Shown here one piece after another: positions 32,562-41,402 of a stretch of 46,141 nucleotides of DNA; position 1 is the first letter of the stretch; the number at the start of each line of letters is the position of its first letter. The stretch is taken from the NCBI GenBank assembly GCA_028293325.1, contig JAQGPA010000150.1, positions 1 to 46,141 of the forward strand. The letters are read 5' to 3'. The notes beneath the pieces were generated by a model. The model saw nothing but the letters and a program-made list of their open reading frames with translations, did not search any database and was not told where the DNA came from. The position numbers and the translations under genes were made by a program. The DNA comes from Pedosphaera sp. Lineage in GTDB: Bacteria; Verrucomicrobiota; Verrucomicrobiia; Limisphaerales; Pedosphaeraceae.

Positions 32562-33521
32562 ATGTCCTCACGCACGGAACAATTTACGGTGGAAATATCG
32601 CGACCGCAGGAGCGGTTGGATGCCTACTTGCGGGGAAGATTTCCGGCGGTGTCGCGCGGGACCATCCAGCGTTTGATTGAGGAAGGGCACATTCGGGTAA
32701 ATGGGAAGACGGTGAAGCCGACGCATCATCCGCATGCGGGGGAGGAAGTGGAAGTCTATTGGCCGGAGGCGCGACCGGCGGAAGCGAAGGCGGAGGATAT
32801 TCCGCTGGAGGTGTTGTATGAGGACAAGGATTTGCTGGTGTTGAACAAGCCACCGGGGTTGGTGGTGCATCCGGCGGCGGGGAATGAGGAGCATACGCTG
32901 GTGAATGCGCTGCTGCATCATTGCGCGGGGGAGTTGAGCGGGATTGGCGGAGTGGCACGACCGGGAATTGTGCATCGGCTGGACAAGGAAACGAGCGGTT
33001 GCCTGGTGGTGGCGAAGCATGACGCGGCGCATATTGCGCTGGCGGAGCAATTTGCCGGGCGCACTTTGGAGAAGACTTATCTGGCGATTGTGTGCGGGGA
33101 AGTTCCGCGCGAGCAGGGCGAAATCCGCGCGGCGATTGCGCGGCATCCGACGCATCGCAAGCGAATGGCGGTCACGGATGGGAGCGGGCGCGAGGCCTGG
33201 ACGAGTTATCACGTGCGGGAGCGATTGCGTGAGGCGACGTGGGTGGAGATACTTTTACATACGGGGCGGACGCATCAGATTCGGGTGCATTTTCAACACC
33301 TCGGTTATCCAGTGGTGGGCGATGCGACTTACGGCAGCCGGCAGAACAAGCGGCTGACCGAGTTGAGCAGTTATGCGGCGCCGCGCCAGATGTTGCATGC
33401 GTGGAAGCTTTCGTTTCAGCATCCCATCAAGGGCAAGAAGATGAGTTTTGAAGCGCCCTGGCCGGCGGATTTTCAAACGGCCTTGACGGCGTTGCGGCTG
33501 AAGAAGAGCAAGAAAGATTGA
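32562..33521 (+). CDS. rluD: RluD-type 23S rRNA pseudouridine synthase
   Basis: A protein of 319 residues. An S4 RNA-binding domain spans about residues 15 to 70 ('ERLDAYLRGRFPAVSRGTIQRLI'). The catalytic core has 'VHRLDKETSGCLVVAK' with the essential Asp, 'LNKPPGLVVHPAAGN' and 'TGRTHQIRVHFQHLGYPVVGD'. RluD makes pseudouridines in helix 69 of 23S rRNA. The S4 domain and position after lspA support RluD over RluC. The other RluA-family gene in the window (20662) lacks S4. Confidence 0.93.
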   Translation: MSSRTEQFTVEISRPQERLDAYLRGRFPAVSRGTIQRLIEEGHIRVNGKTVKPTHHPHAGEEVEVYWPEARPAEAKAEDIPLEVLYEDKDLLVLNKPPGLVVHPAAGNEEHTLVNALLHHCAGELSGIGGVARPGIVHRLDKETSGCLVVAKHDAAHIALAEQFAGRTLEKTYLAIVCGEVPREQGEIRAAIARHPTHRKRMAVTDGSGREAWTSYHVRERLREATWVEILLHTGRTHQIRVHFQHLGYPVVGDATYGSRQNKRLTELSSYAAPRQMLHAWKLSFQHPIKGKKMSFEAPWPADFQTALTALRLKKSKKD

Positions 33522-33775
33522 AGCATTCAGTGTCCGGGAGTTGGCGCAGCCACGAATAAGTTGGGGTCCCACCATTAATATTGAACGTTCTTCACACTGG
33601 AGGGGCCTAATATCGACTCCTTTGGGAGCCGAAGAAGTATGATGTGGACAAACTTTCTGTTAACGCTCTTTTCCCGTGTAATGGTTGGCGGCAATTTGCC
33701 GTTCTGCGGACGGTTTGACGCAGAGAGGGTTATCCCATTGCCGCAGCAGAGCAGCGCCCACTTAGGTGATGTGGT

Positions 33776-36613
33776 ATGACATTGCCGCGTTTTCCATCGG
33801 GCTCTAGCACAGACTTAATTCGAGCACATCGAAATGAGAATCGGCGGTGGCCTGTATCGGACGAGCGGGTGTTGGTATTGACGGCAGCAAAGGAAGAAGC
33901 GGATTTTTTTCGCGCGGCCCTCGCTGAGCGAGGGCTGAAATTCTTTGCTTGCGCCGGAATGGAGGACTTGTGCCGGGGAATCAAAGAGGGGGCGGGCATG
34001 GCAATCGTGGCGGCTGAATCGTTGGCGGATTCCTGCGGGGAACTTTTGGCAACCGTCCTGGCAGAGCAGTCGTCATGGTCGGACTTTCCGCTGGTGGTGC
34101 TGGCGGATGGTGGCGAAGAGCAGGAAACGGTTTGGAGCCGATGGGAGGAATTGGGGCCGGTGGGCAATGTGAGAATTTTGGCGCGGCCAATGCGGGCGCC
34201 GATAGCAATGGGTGTGGTGCAGGCGGCGTTGCAATCCCGTCGCCGCCAATATGAGGTGCGCGACCAGCTTTTGGAGCAGGAACGGCATGAGAAAGCGGCC
34301 CGTGAAGCTGAGGAACGATTGCGGCTCACCTTTGAAAGTGCCAAGGATTACGCAATCCTTTCACTCGATCTGCAAGGGCGCGTCACGACTTGGAGCGCCG
34401 GGGCGGAGCAAATATTTGGTTACTCCGAGCAGGAGATTCTGGGGCGGGAGGTGGCAGTCTTGTTTACGCCGGAAGACCGGAAGGCGGGCGTGCCAGAGAA
34501 GGAAATGGGGCGCGCCGCCAAGGCCGGGGTGGCGGAAGACGATCGCTGGCATCTGTGCAAGGATGGCCGGCGGTTTTTTGCGAGCGGGATGATGCGGCCG
34601 ATCCTGGATGGCCCGGAGAAGGTGTGCGGGTTCACGAAGGTGGCGCGGGATATAACCTGGCGCAAGCAGGCAAAGGAGAACCTGGAGAAGGAAAGGAATT
34701 TCTCCAATGCCGCGATCAACAGTTTGCCGGGAATTTTTTACGTTCTGGACGAGCAGGGCCGCATGCTGCGCTGGAACGAAAATCTTGAGCGGGTTTCCGG
34801 TTACTCGGCGTTGGAAATTGCCGGGATGCATCCGTTGGATTTTGTTATCGAGGAGCATCGGCCGTTGATTGGCCAAAAGATTACCGAGGTGTTTCGCAGT
34901 GGCGAAGTGATGGTGGAGGCGGATTTGCGGTGCAAGAACGGAAGCCGAATCCCTTATCTTTTTACCGGTAAACGGTTCGCGACCGAGGAGACGCCGTGGC
35001 TGGTGGGAATGGGCATGGATATCAAGGCGCAGAAGAAAGTGGAGCGGGAGTTAAGAAAACTGCATGCCCTGGCCGAGCGTCGCGTCGCCGAACTGGACGC
35101 GGTGATTGAAAGCATGCCCGACGCCGTTTATATCGGCACGGAGAAGGGGATAACCAAGTGCAATGCGAACGCATTGAAGATGCTGGGAGTCGCCTCACTA
35201 GAAGATTTGAACGCGCGGATTGGAGAGTCGGGCGTCAAGTTCGCGGTGCGCTGGCTCAATGGCCAGCCACTCAAAACGGAGGAATTCCAGTTTGTCCGGG
35301 CGTTGCACGGGGAGCTGACAATTGAAGATATCATAGTGCGTAAGGCGGACACGGGTGAGGATGTTTACCTGCGAGCCGCCAGCGCGCCAGTGATGCAGGG
35401 TGGGCGGATCGTTGGGGTAGTTGCCATTAATTCGGACATGACCGAACGCATGAAGGCGAAGGAGGCGCAGGCGAATTTGGCCGCGATTGTGGAGTTTTCC
35501 ACGGACGCGATTATTGGGAAGAACCTGGAAGGCATCATTACATCATGGAACGTTTCCGCCGAACGCATTTTTGGCTATCGGGCCGAGGAAGTAATTGGAC
35601 ATCCGATTGAGATACTACTGCCGCCGGATCGTTTATCGGAAGAAGCCGACATCATGGCGAGATTGCGACGGGGTGAGCGGACGGAGCATTTTGAGAGCGT
35701 GCGGGTGGCCAAGGGCGGGCGCAACATTCAAGTATCACTGACCATTTCGCCCATCAAAAACGCATCCGGCAATATCATCGGGGTTTCCAAGATTGCGCGC
35801 GACATCACGGAGCACAAGCAGGCCGAAGAGAGCATCAAGGCCGCGCGGGATCAAATCAGCCGGCATGCATTGGAATTGGAAAAGCGGGTGACGGAGCGCA
35901 CGGCTTCATTGCGGCAAAGCGTCCAATCGTTGGAGGGAGTGTTATACCACGTGGCGCATGATCTGCGAGCTCCGCTGCGGGCCATGCAGGGTTTCACGAC
36001 CATTTTACTGAACGAATATGCGCCCAAGCTGGATGAAAAGGGCGAGGATTACGCGCAACGGGTTTCAACGTCTGCCAGCCGGATGGATACGTTGATCCAG
36101 GATTTGCTGAGATATGGCCGGTTGGCGCACACGCCCTTGTCATTGGTCGCGGTTAATCTGAATCAGGAGTTGGAGGTGGTGCAGGGGCGTCTGGCGGAGA
36201 AGATCAGGAATAAGGGGGCGGTGATCAGCGTTGAATCTCCTCTGCCGGAAGTTTGGGCTGATCCCGTGGTGCTGGATGAAATCCTGAGCAACCTGTTAAA
36301 GAACGCGCTTACCTTTGTGGCCCCGGGCGTCCAGCCGAAAATTCACATCCGCGCGGAACCGGCGGGGCCGGGATTGGTTCGGATCTGGATGGAAGATAAC
36401 GGTGTGGGAATTGGGGCCGAACACCACGAGCGAATATTTCGCGTCTTCGAACGGCTGCAAATAGAGGATGTCTATACTGGAACCGGTATTGGGCTGGCGC
36501 TGGTGCGCAAGGGTATGGAGCGAATGGGTGGGCGGTCCGGGGTGGAATCAAAAGCTGGTGAAGGCAGCCGCTTCTGGCTGGAGTTGCCGACAATGCAAAG
36601 AATGAATGAGTGA
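33776..36613 (+). CDS. Multi-PAS sensor histidine kinase with degenerate N-terminal receiver
   Basis: A protein of 945 residues. Residues about 27 to 150 have a receiver-like alpha/beta layout, but the acidic pair is replaced ('VLTAAKEE'), the acceptor Asp is Glu ('VAAESL') and the Lys is Arg ('LARPMR'). PAS domains follow at about 184-290, 305-420, 430-555 and 560-680, with 'ITSWNVSAERIFGYRAEEV' the clearest. A coiled-coil leads to HisKA with His728 in 'VAHDLRAPLRAMQGF', then HATPase_c with 'NLLKNAL', 'DNGVGIG' and 'GTGIGLALVRKGMERMGG'. No membrane helix is seen, so it is cytosolic. A response regulator gene overlaps its 3' end by eight bases and is the likely partner. Confidence 0.93.
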   Translation: MTLPRFPSGSSTDLIRAHRNENRRWPVSDERVLVLTAAKEEADFFRAALAERGLKFFACAGMEDLCRGIKEGAGMAIVAAESLADSCGELLATVLAEQSSWSDFPLVVLADGGEEQETVWSRWEELGPVGNVRILARPMRAPIAMGVVQAALQSRRRQYEVRDQLLEQERHEKAAREAEERLRLTFESAKDYAILSLDLQGRVTTWSAGAEQIFGYSEQEILGREVAVLFTPEDRKAGVPEKEMGRAAKAGVAEDDRWHLCKDGRRFFASGMMRPILDGPEKVCGFTKVARDITWRKQAKENLEKERNFSNAAINSLPGIFYVLDEQGRMLRWNENLERVSGYSALEIAGMHPLDFVIEEHRPLIGQKITEVFRSGEVMVEADLRCKNGSRIPYLFTGKRFATEETPWLVGMGMDIKAQKKVERELRKLHALAERRVAELDAVIESMPDAVYIGTEKGITKCNANALKMLGVASLEDLNARIGESGVKFAVRWLNGQPLKTEEFQFVRALHGELTIEDIIVRKADTGEDVYLRAASAPVMQGGRIVGVVAINSDMTERMKAKEAQANLAAIVEFSTDAIIGKNLEGIITSWNVSAERIFGYRAEEVIGHPIEILLPPDRLSEEADIMARLRRGERTEHFESVRVAKGGRNIQVSLTISPIKNASGNIIGVSKIARDITEHKQAEESIKAARDQISRHALELEKRVTERTASLRQSVQSLEGVLYHVAHDLRAPLRAMQGFTTILLNEYAPKLDEKGEDYAQRVSTSASRMDTLIQDLLRYGRLAHTPLSLVAVNLNQELEVVQGRLAEKIRNKGAVISVESPLPEVWADPVVLDEILSNLLKNALTFVAPGVQPKIHIRAEPAGPGLVRIWMEDNGVGIGAEHHERIFRVFERLQIEDVYTGTGIGLALVRKGMERMGGRSGVESKAGEGSRFWLELPTMQRMNE

Positions 36614-37055
36614 TATTCCGACGATCCTCTACGTTGACGACGATGACAACGATGTGATGCTGCTGAAACACGCTTTGCGCTGCGCCAAGTTGCTTTTCGA
36701 TGTGCAGGTGGTTAATGATCCGGAGGCGGCCAGTGCCTATCTCAACGGGCAGGGCATTTACGCCAATCGGGAACTGCATCCCATGCCCAGGCTGGTCTTG
36801 TTGGATCTCAAAATGCCGCGCATGCATGGGTTGGAGGTTTTGTTGTGGATTCGCAACCAGCCGCGGTTCGCACAACTGGTCGTGATCGTGCTGACCGCCT
36901 CAAATCATATTCCGGAGATCAATCGCGCCTATGAACTGGGCGCCAATTCTTATTTAATCAAGCCGGTTGAGTTGGGTGAGTTGGTGGGGATTGTTCGCGG
37001 CATGAGCGCTTATTGGCTGGCCGTGCGCGAAAAACCCGCAGCTAAGATTTCCTAG
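36606..37055 (+). CDS. Rcp1-like single-domain response regulator
   Basis: A protein of 149 residues. 'ILYVDDDDNDVMLLKHAL' gives the acidic cluster, Asp67 in 'LVLLDLKMPRMHG' the phospho-acceptor, 'IVLTAS' the switch Thr and 'SYLIKPV' the Lys. The 'DDDDND' start and 'AYELGANSYLIKPVEL' match the Rcp1 type of regulators, which pair with phytochrome-like PAS/HisKA kinases. Its start overlaps the kinase gene by eight bases, so the pair is translationally coupled and very likely a cognate two-component system. There is no output domain; output must go through another protein. Confidence 0.93.
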   Translation: MSDIPTILYVDDDDNDVMLLKHALRCAKLLFDVQVVNDPEAASAYLNGQGIYANRELHPMPRLVLLDLKMPRMHGLEVLLWIRNQPRFAQLVVIVLTASNHIPEINRAYELGANSYLIKPVELGELVGIVRGMSAYWLAVREKPAAKIS

Positions 37056-37329
37056 ACAAGCCTGCCGACCGGATTTCCAACAAAGAGTGGTTCACATTTA
37101 ATGGTGGGGCGGGAAACCCATTGTGTTTTGCCCGATTATCTTGAACGCTGAAAGAGGATTAGTTTTACAAGGGGGCGAGGCGGTGGGGAAATTTCCTATG
37201 ATGACAACATATACGGCGTGATAAATTCAAAATGAACGCATGGATTCAGTTCACGACCGCAGGCGCGGCATCAATGCCGGGTTGGAGCAGTTGCTTTTGG
37301 GTAGAGTTGCCGGTGAAGTCAATCACGTT

Positions 37330-37773
37330 ATGAGCGCCGCCCATGTGCTTCATGTGGATGATGATCCCAGCGATACCATGTTGACGAAGCAGGCGTGCAG
37401 CAAGGCGGGCGTTTCATTCCAATTGCATTCCGTTAGCGATGGGGAAATGGCGATCAGTTATCTCAGCGGCGCGGATAGGTATGCCGATCGCGATATTTAT
37501 CCATTGCCAAGGCTTATCCTGCTGGACTTGAAAATGCCACGCAAGACCGGCTTTGACGTGCTGGTTTGGATTCGCAGCCAGGATTCACTAAGATATATCC
37601 CGGTGGTTATCCTCACAGCTTCAAATCAGGAGGAAGACATTAAACGGGCCTACGAATTGGGCGCCAATTCCTTTTTGGTGAAACCGGTCGGCATCCATAC
37701 TTTGATTGAGATGGTCAAGCTGGTTGACGCTTACTGGCTGGGCATAAACCAGAGTCCCACTTTGAGTGTGTAA
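37330..37773 (+). CDS. Rcp1-like single-domain response regulator (second copy)
   Basis: A protein of 147 residues from the ATG at 37330; upstream in-frame starts exist but the receiver begins right after this Met. 'VLHVDDDPSDTMLTKQA', 'LILLDLKMPRKTGFDVLVWIRSQ', 'VVILTASN' and 'AYELGANSFLVKPVG' carry all phosphorylation residues. It is clearly paralogous to the regulator just upstream (shared 'RAYELGANS', 'LLDLKMPR' and 'AYWL' ending). Separated by 274 bases from it, it may have its own promoter. It probably receives phosphate from the same kinase or forms a relay with it; this is inference. Confidence 0.92.
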   Translation: MSAAHVLHVDDDPSDTMLTKQACSKAGVSFQLHSVSDGEMAISYLSGADRYADRDIYPLPRLILLDLKMPRKTGFDVLVWIRSQDSLRYIPVVILTASNQEEDIKRAYELGANSFLVKPVGIHTLIEMVKLVDAYWLGINQSPTLSV

Positions 37774-37799
37774 CGTGAGCGGCTTTTTTGCGCCTCACG
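37774..37799. terminator. Possible bidirectional terminator between convergent genes
   Basis: CGTGAG (37774-37779) pairs with CTCACG (37794-37799) around a core that includes TTTTTT (37784-37789). The stem spans the whole 21-base gap and the minus-strand stop codon. The T-run is in the loop rather than after the stem, so termination is uncertain. Confidence 0.3.
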
Positions 37800-39291
37800 G
37801 TTTGACCGGTGCGGCGATGATCTCGAACTCGTTGGTGCCGCCGATGAGCGCCCGGCCCTGGATGCGGGCTTGAGATAAGGACAACGCAACTGGATTGGCC
37901 GGAGCGATTGAAGGATTGGCTCCGCCGCTGCCGCCACCACCACCACCAAAATTTGACGTCGAGTTGAGACCGAGTTCCGCTTTGCCTGCCAGAGCCAGCG
38001 TGCCTTTGAACAAAACCGGTTCGTTGAGGGTGCGATTAATGCCGGTGACGCGGAAAAAATAAGTTTGGGTTGGTTGGGCCGGGGGATTGGACAAGTCCTG
38101 GTTCTTAAAATTATCCGTTACCTTTGCCTTCAAAGCCCCAACATTGACAATGCCATTTTGCTGGAAGATATTCTTTGTTTGCTCCCGTCCCGAGGTGCTG
38201 GCATCTTTCTGCACAAAACCGAGATACACTGAGCCGTCGGCATCGACGATGCGCACTTGATCCCCCATTTGCTCCACGCGAAATGATTGCAGAATACCAG
38301 GGCTACTCTTGTCTTGGTTAAGCATCAACCCACCAGACACTGCGGGTTGGGGTTGCAGCCGGGCAAATAGTTGAGTGCTTGAGCCGGTCGGCAGAGTTGC
38401 ATCGGTCAACGCGAAGGTGGGCGCGGTTTCTCCCGCTGAAGGTTTGGCCGGTGAAAGGGTTGATGACGGCAATTCAATGCGAGTGCGGGCGGCAATTCCC
38501 CATTCACTGTTGGACAGGTTCTTTTGACCAGCGCCCAATTTGCCGGCAGCAGTCATGAATTCAATTCCGCTGCCGTGGGCTACCGGCCCCTGCGCTCTGG
38601 CGGCAGGGGCGAATGTTTGACCCCCGCTCCTGACTGGAGGAGTGGCTGGCGGTGAAATATCCCTGCGCGCAGAAGCGGTGGTTGATTGAGCAGTCGCACC
38701 GATGGGCGCAGCGCTGGGTGCCGGTTGAGCTTGCGAGATCACTGCATCCTTCCTGGCGGCCAGCCCATCAGCAATTGCGTCATCCAACGTCGCTCCATTA
38801 GTGGTATAGGCTAATTCCCGATCGGCAGCGAATGTGCCGGATTCCTTTTTGCGATCGTCGGAAGCCTGAAGCTGTTTGTCGGAGCGATTTGCCGAATCAA
38901 CATTCTGTGATGGCGGCGGGTTGGGGTTAAAGTCCCGGGATCGGTCACGGCTGAGGTGTGATTCCGACAAGATATCCTGTGGCACCGAAGCATTTTTAGC
39001 GAAATTGGTTTCATTTCGTTTCCGGGAGAGCGGGGGAGCAAACAACAATGCGCAAAGCCCAGCCAGCAAAATAAAAATGGAAACGAACACGACGCGTCGC
39101 CGCAGCATTGCCAGCAGGCTGGGCCAAAAGCCGGGTTGGTTGGCAGACTTGGGCGCAAGGCGGGCCACCTCGCGCTGGAGCAAGCCGCGCGTCGCCGGAT
39201 GCAGAGACAGGGGCGCGCCCGCCTGTTCCCGGCGCTTTTCGGCGTAGGCTTTCAATGTTTTCTCAATGTCGCGTTCCGGTTCTGTGGCCAT
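37795..39291 (-). CDS. Membrane-anchored protein, probable anti-sigma partner of the ECF factor
   Basis: A protein of 498 residues starting six bases after the ECF sigma stop. A short cytoplasmic head (residues 1 to about 66, 'RDIEKTLKAYAEKRREQAG') precedes one membrane helix (about 67-88, 'VVFVSIFILLAGLCALLFA'). The rest is a long, low-complexity, Ser/Pro/Ala/Gln-rich periplasmic region with a Gly run ('FGGGGGGSGG') near the end. Position and topology suggest an anti-sigma factor whose periplasmic part senses a signal. I do not see a classical zinc anti-sigma (HxxxCxxC) motif, so this role is inferred from context only. Confidence 0.65.
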   Translation of the reverse strand: MATEPERDIEKTLKAYAEKRREQAGAPLSLHPATRGLLQREVARLAPKSANQPGFWPSLLAMLRRRVVFVSIFILLAGLCALLFAPPLSRKRNETNFAKNASVPQDILSESHLSRDRSRDFNPNPPPSQNVDSANRSDKQLQASDDRKKESGTFAADRELAYTTNGATLDDAIADGLAARKDAVISQAQPAPSAAPIGATAQSTTASARRDISPPATPPVRSGGQTFAPAARAQGPVAHGSGIEFMTAAGKLGAGQKNLSNSEWGIAARTRIELPSSTLSPAKPSAGETAPTFALTDATLPTGSSTQLFARLQPQPAVSGGLMLNQDKSSPGILQSFRVEQMGDQVRIVDADGSVYLGFVQKDASTSGREQTKNIFQQNGIVNVGALKAKVTDNFKNQDLSNPPAQPTQTYFFRVTGINRTLNEPVLFKGTLALAGKAELGLNSTSNFGGGGGGSGGANPSIAPANPVALSLSQARIQGRALIGGTNEFEIIAAPVKP

Positions 39292-39297
39292 ACCGTT

Positions 39298-39924
39298 CTA
39301 AGGATTAGACGGAGTTGCTGTCAATTTCTCCTCGGAAAAAATCGCGCGCGCGATGGTTTCCAGCCGATCCAGGCATTTACTCAAGCGCGAACTGACTGTT
39401 TTTGGGTTCAAACTCAGTGTTTGACTCAATTCTTCGTAACTTAGATCTCCGAAATAACGGAGCTCGATAATCTCCCGGCAGGGCTCGCCCAACTGTTCCA
39501 GTGTCTGTTGCAGCAGGGCCATGCGTTCCTGGCTCATCAGCGTCGCATCCGGGCCTGGCGCAACGCTCGGCGGATCGATTCCCGGCCCGTCCTCCGGCGG
39601 TTCCGCCTGCAAGGAAAGGGTGGTTTGACCGCCACCCCGCTTGGCGGCCTGCTGGCGTTGGCGATAATCACGCGCCTTGTTCACCGCGATGCGGAACAAC
39701 CAGGTTTGGAACTGACTGCCGCCCTTGAATGAGCCGAGATTCTTGATGACCGAGAGAAACACCTCCTGACAAATCTCCTCCGCGTCCTCCCGCGCGAAAT
39801 TATGGGCCAGTTGAAAGACGAAGCGTCCCGTCGCCGCGTAATGCCGGTCGAATAATTCGTCCCAAGCCTCTGCTTCCCCCCGGCAGCAGCGCCTGATCAA
39901 TTCGCCTTCTGAGTCGGAACTCAT
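39298..39924 (-). CDS. ECF-type RNA polymerase sigma factor
   Basis: A protein of 208 residues. Sigma region 2 is 'AEDAEEICQEVFLSVIKNL' with 'FQTWLFRIAVNKARDYRQR'; region 4 is 'LEQLGEPCREIIELRYFGDLSYEELSQTLSLNPKTVSSRLSKCLDRL', with a helix-turn-helix. A linker of about 45 residues rich in Pro/Gly/Asp joins them. ECF factors direct polymerase to stress or envelope genes and are held by a membrane anti-sigma, here the adjacent 498-residue gene. No autoregulatory promoter could be picked out by eye in the 257-base gap upstream. Confidence 0.93.
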   Translation of the reverse strand: MSSDSEGELIRRCCRGEAEAWDELFDRHYAATGRFVFQLAHNFAREDAEEICQEVFLSVIKNLGSFKGGSQFQTWLFRIAVNKARDYRQRQQAAKRGGGQTTLSLQAEPPEDGPGIDPPSVAPGPDATLMSQERMALLQQTLEQLGEPCREIIELRYFGDLSYEELSQTLSLNPKTVSSRLSKCLDRLETIARAIFSEEKLTATPSNP

Positions 39925-40054
39925 CGTTGAGCAATCTAGTGATGACGGGAGCGAGCTGCAATCCTTAGCTTTGTCTCAACTAAACTTGAGTTGGACGGGA
40001 GGCTGATTCTCCGACTCCAAAGAGGCGCGACTTTTGTAATATCCAAAGCCAGCG

Positions 40055-40083
40055 ATTCCGGCAATTCTTGTGAAGAGTATAAT
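40055..40083 (+). promoter_or_regulatory. Possible promoter of the DUF6263 lipoprotein gene
   Basis: A perfect TATAAT lies at 40078-40083; at the right distance upstream (40055-40061) the sequence is ATTCCGG, a poor -35. It would give a leader of about 90 bases before the lipoprotein ATG. Low confidence because the -35 is weak. Confidence 0.35.
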
Positions 40084-40181
40084 CTCGGCAGGCAAGTTAA
40101 TCCGGCGTTTGTCCGGCAAAGAAGCTTGCGCCAGAGGTGCATTTCAATTACAACCACGGGCAACAACACGGGAGTCAACCT

Positions 40182-41189
40182 ATGAAAAAATTTACGTATA
40201 GCCTTTTATTTTGTGCCGTTATTGGTTCTGCGCTGCTGCTTGGCTGTTCCAAAGCCAAGGATGGCGGGGCGGCGTCCGGTTCTGGCACCGGGACCAGCAC
40301 CACCGCCGCCGCCGCCGTAAACGCGCCGTTGGACATGAAAATCAAATGGACCGTGGGAAAGAAGTATGCGCAACGCATGGAGATGGCCCAGAAAATGGAC
40401 ATGAATATGCCCAACATGCCGCAACCGATGAAGCAGGAGATGAACCTGACGGAGGATTACTCCTTCTCGGCGCTCAAGGAACGGGACGGCGGCGGCACGG
40501 AAGTGGAACTCGAATTCGTGGGTTTCAAAATTGATTCCAAAATGGATGAGCGCGCCCTGATGAGCTTTGATACCAGCCAGGATGTTTCGCAGGATGGCAG
40601 CAATCCCATGGCATCGACGATACGCAAGATGATTGGCGCTCATCTCAAGCTCCTGTCGGATGCCGACGGCAAGGTGGACAAGGTGGAAGGATACAGCGAG
40701 TTTATGGGCCGGGTTGCCGGGGGCGGAAAACCGCAGGATCGGGCCATGATGCAAAGTTTCTTTAATGAAGACACACTCAAACAGATGTGCGCCTGGGCAA
40801 AGGCGATGCCCGGCCACCCGGTGAAAATAGGTGATACCTGGCCGGTGAAATTGGATGTGTCCATGGGCCCGATGGGCACCATGATTATGGATTTGAAATA
40901 TACCTTTAAGAATTGGGAGCAACATGATGATCGGAAATGCGCCCGGCTCGAATACAAAGGGACCATGACCTCCAAGCCTTCAGGCGTCCCCACGCCCATG
41001 GCCATGAAGATTGAAAAAGGGCAGCTTTCCGGCACCACCTGGTATGATCCGGAACTGGCCATGGTCGTGGATACGGTCAGCGATCAGGACATGACCATGA
41101 AGATCACCATGCAGGGCAAACCGATGAACAGCAAGATTGCCCAGAAAATTACCGTCAAGCTGACGGAAGTGACGGACCTGGCGAAATAA
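40182..41189 (+). CDS. DUF6263-type lipoprotein
   Basis: A protein of 335 residues from the ATG at 40182. A lipoprotein signal with Cys22 in 'ALLLGC' precedes a linker of Gly/Ser/Thr/Ala. The body begins 'LDMKIKWTVGKKYAQRMEMAQKMDM', typical of DUF6263 proteins, and repeats Met-rich amphipathic strands; 'GDTWPVKLDV' and 'GTTWYDPELAMVVDTVSDQDM' recur in that family. These are thought to form a barrel-like periplasmic fold; function is unknown. It is exported and anchored to a membrane by LspA-type processing. The fragment of an alpha-2-macroglobulin follows its stop after five bases. Confidence 0.8.
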   Translation: MKKFTYSLLFCAVIGSALLLGCSKAKDGGAASGSGTGTSTTAAAAVNAPLDMKIKWTVGKKYAQRMEMAQKMDMNMPNMPQPMKQEMNLTEDYSFSALKERDGGGTEVELEFVGFKIDSKMDERALMSFDTSQDVSQDGSNPMASTIRKMIGAHLKLLSDADGKVDKVEGYSEFMGRVAGGGKPQDRAMMQSFFNEDTLKQMCAWAKAMPGHPVKIGDTWPVKLDVSMGPMGTMIMDLKYTFKNWEQHDDRKCARLEYKGTMTSKPSGVPTPMAMKIEKGQLSGTTWYDPELAMVVDTVSDQDMTMKITMQGKPMNSKIAQKITVKLTEVTDLAK

Positions 41190-41194
41190 TTTGT

Positions 41195-41380
41195 TTGCCA
41201 CAGAGAATTTGGGGCGGACATTTCTTCATCGATTACCTGCCCCAGAATGTTTATGTGTTCGAGTATTCGACGCGAGTGGTTCACAAGGGAGGGTATCAAA
41301 GCGGCCTGGCTGATATTCAGTGCATGTATGTGCCCGAATTCAACAGCCACTCGGAAAGTTTCAGCCTGGTGGTAAAGTAA
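41195..41380 (+). pseudogene. C-terminal fragment of an alpha-2-macroglobulin-family protein
   Basis: A frame of 61 residues, from a TTG with no ribosome site. It contains 'GGHFFIDYLPQNVYVFEYSTRVVHKG' (given in part) and ends 'MYVPEFNSHSES' plus a terminal strand. These features match the last (MG10-type) domain of bacterial alpha-2-macroglobulins: the 'D.LP....FEY..R....G' strand pair followed by 'MY.PE'. Whole proteins of the family have well over 1,000 residues, so only the final few percent remains. It begins five bases after the lipoprotein stop. The likely explanation is deletion of a large gene, leaving the 3' end. No other part was found in the window. Confidence 0.65.
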
Positions 41381-41402
41381 ACTTGGGAGAGTTAATCTTG
41401 CG

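Noticed and set aside
33639-33779. 46-residue frame overlapping the kinase start (ATGA)
   Set aside because: No good ribosome site and no recognisable pattern; the overlap alone is weak evidence.
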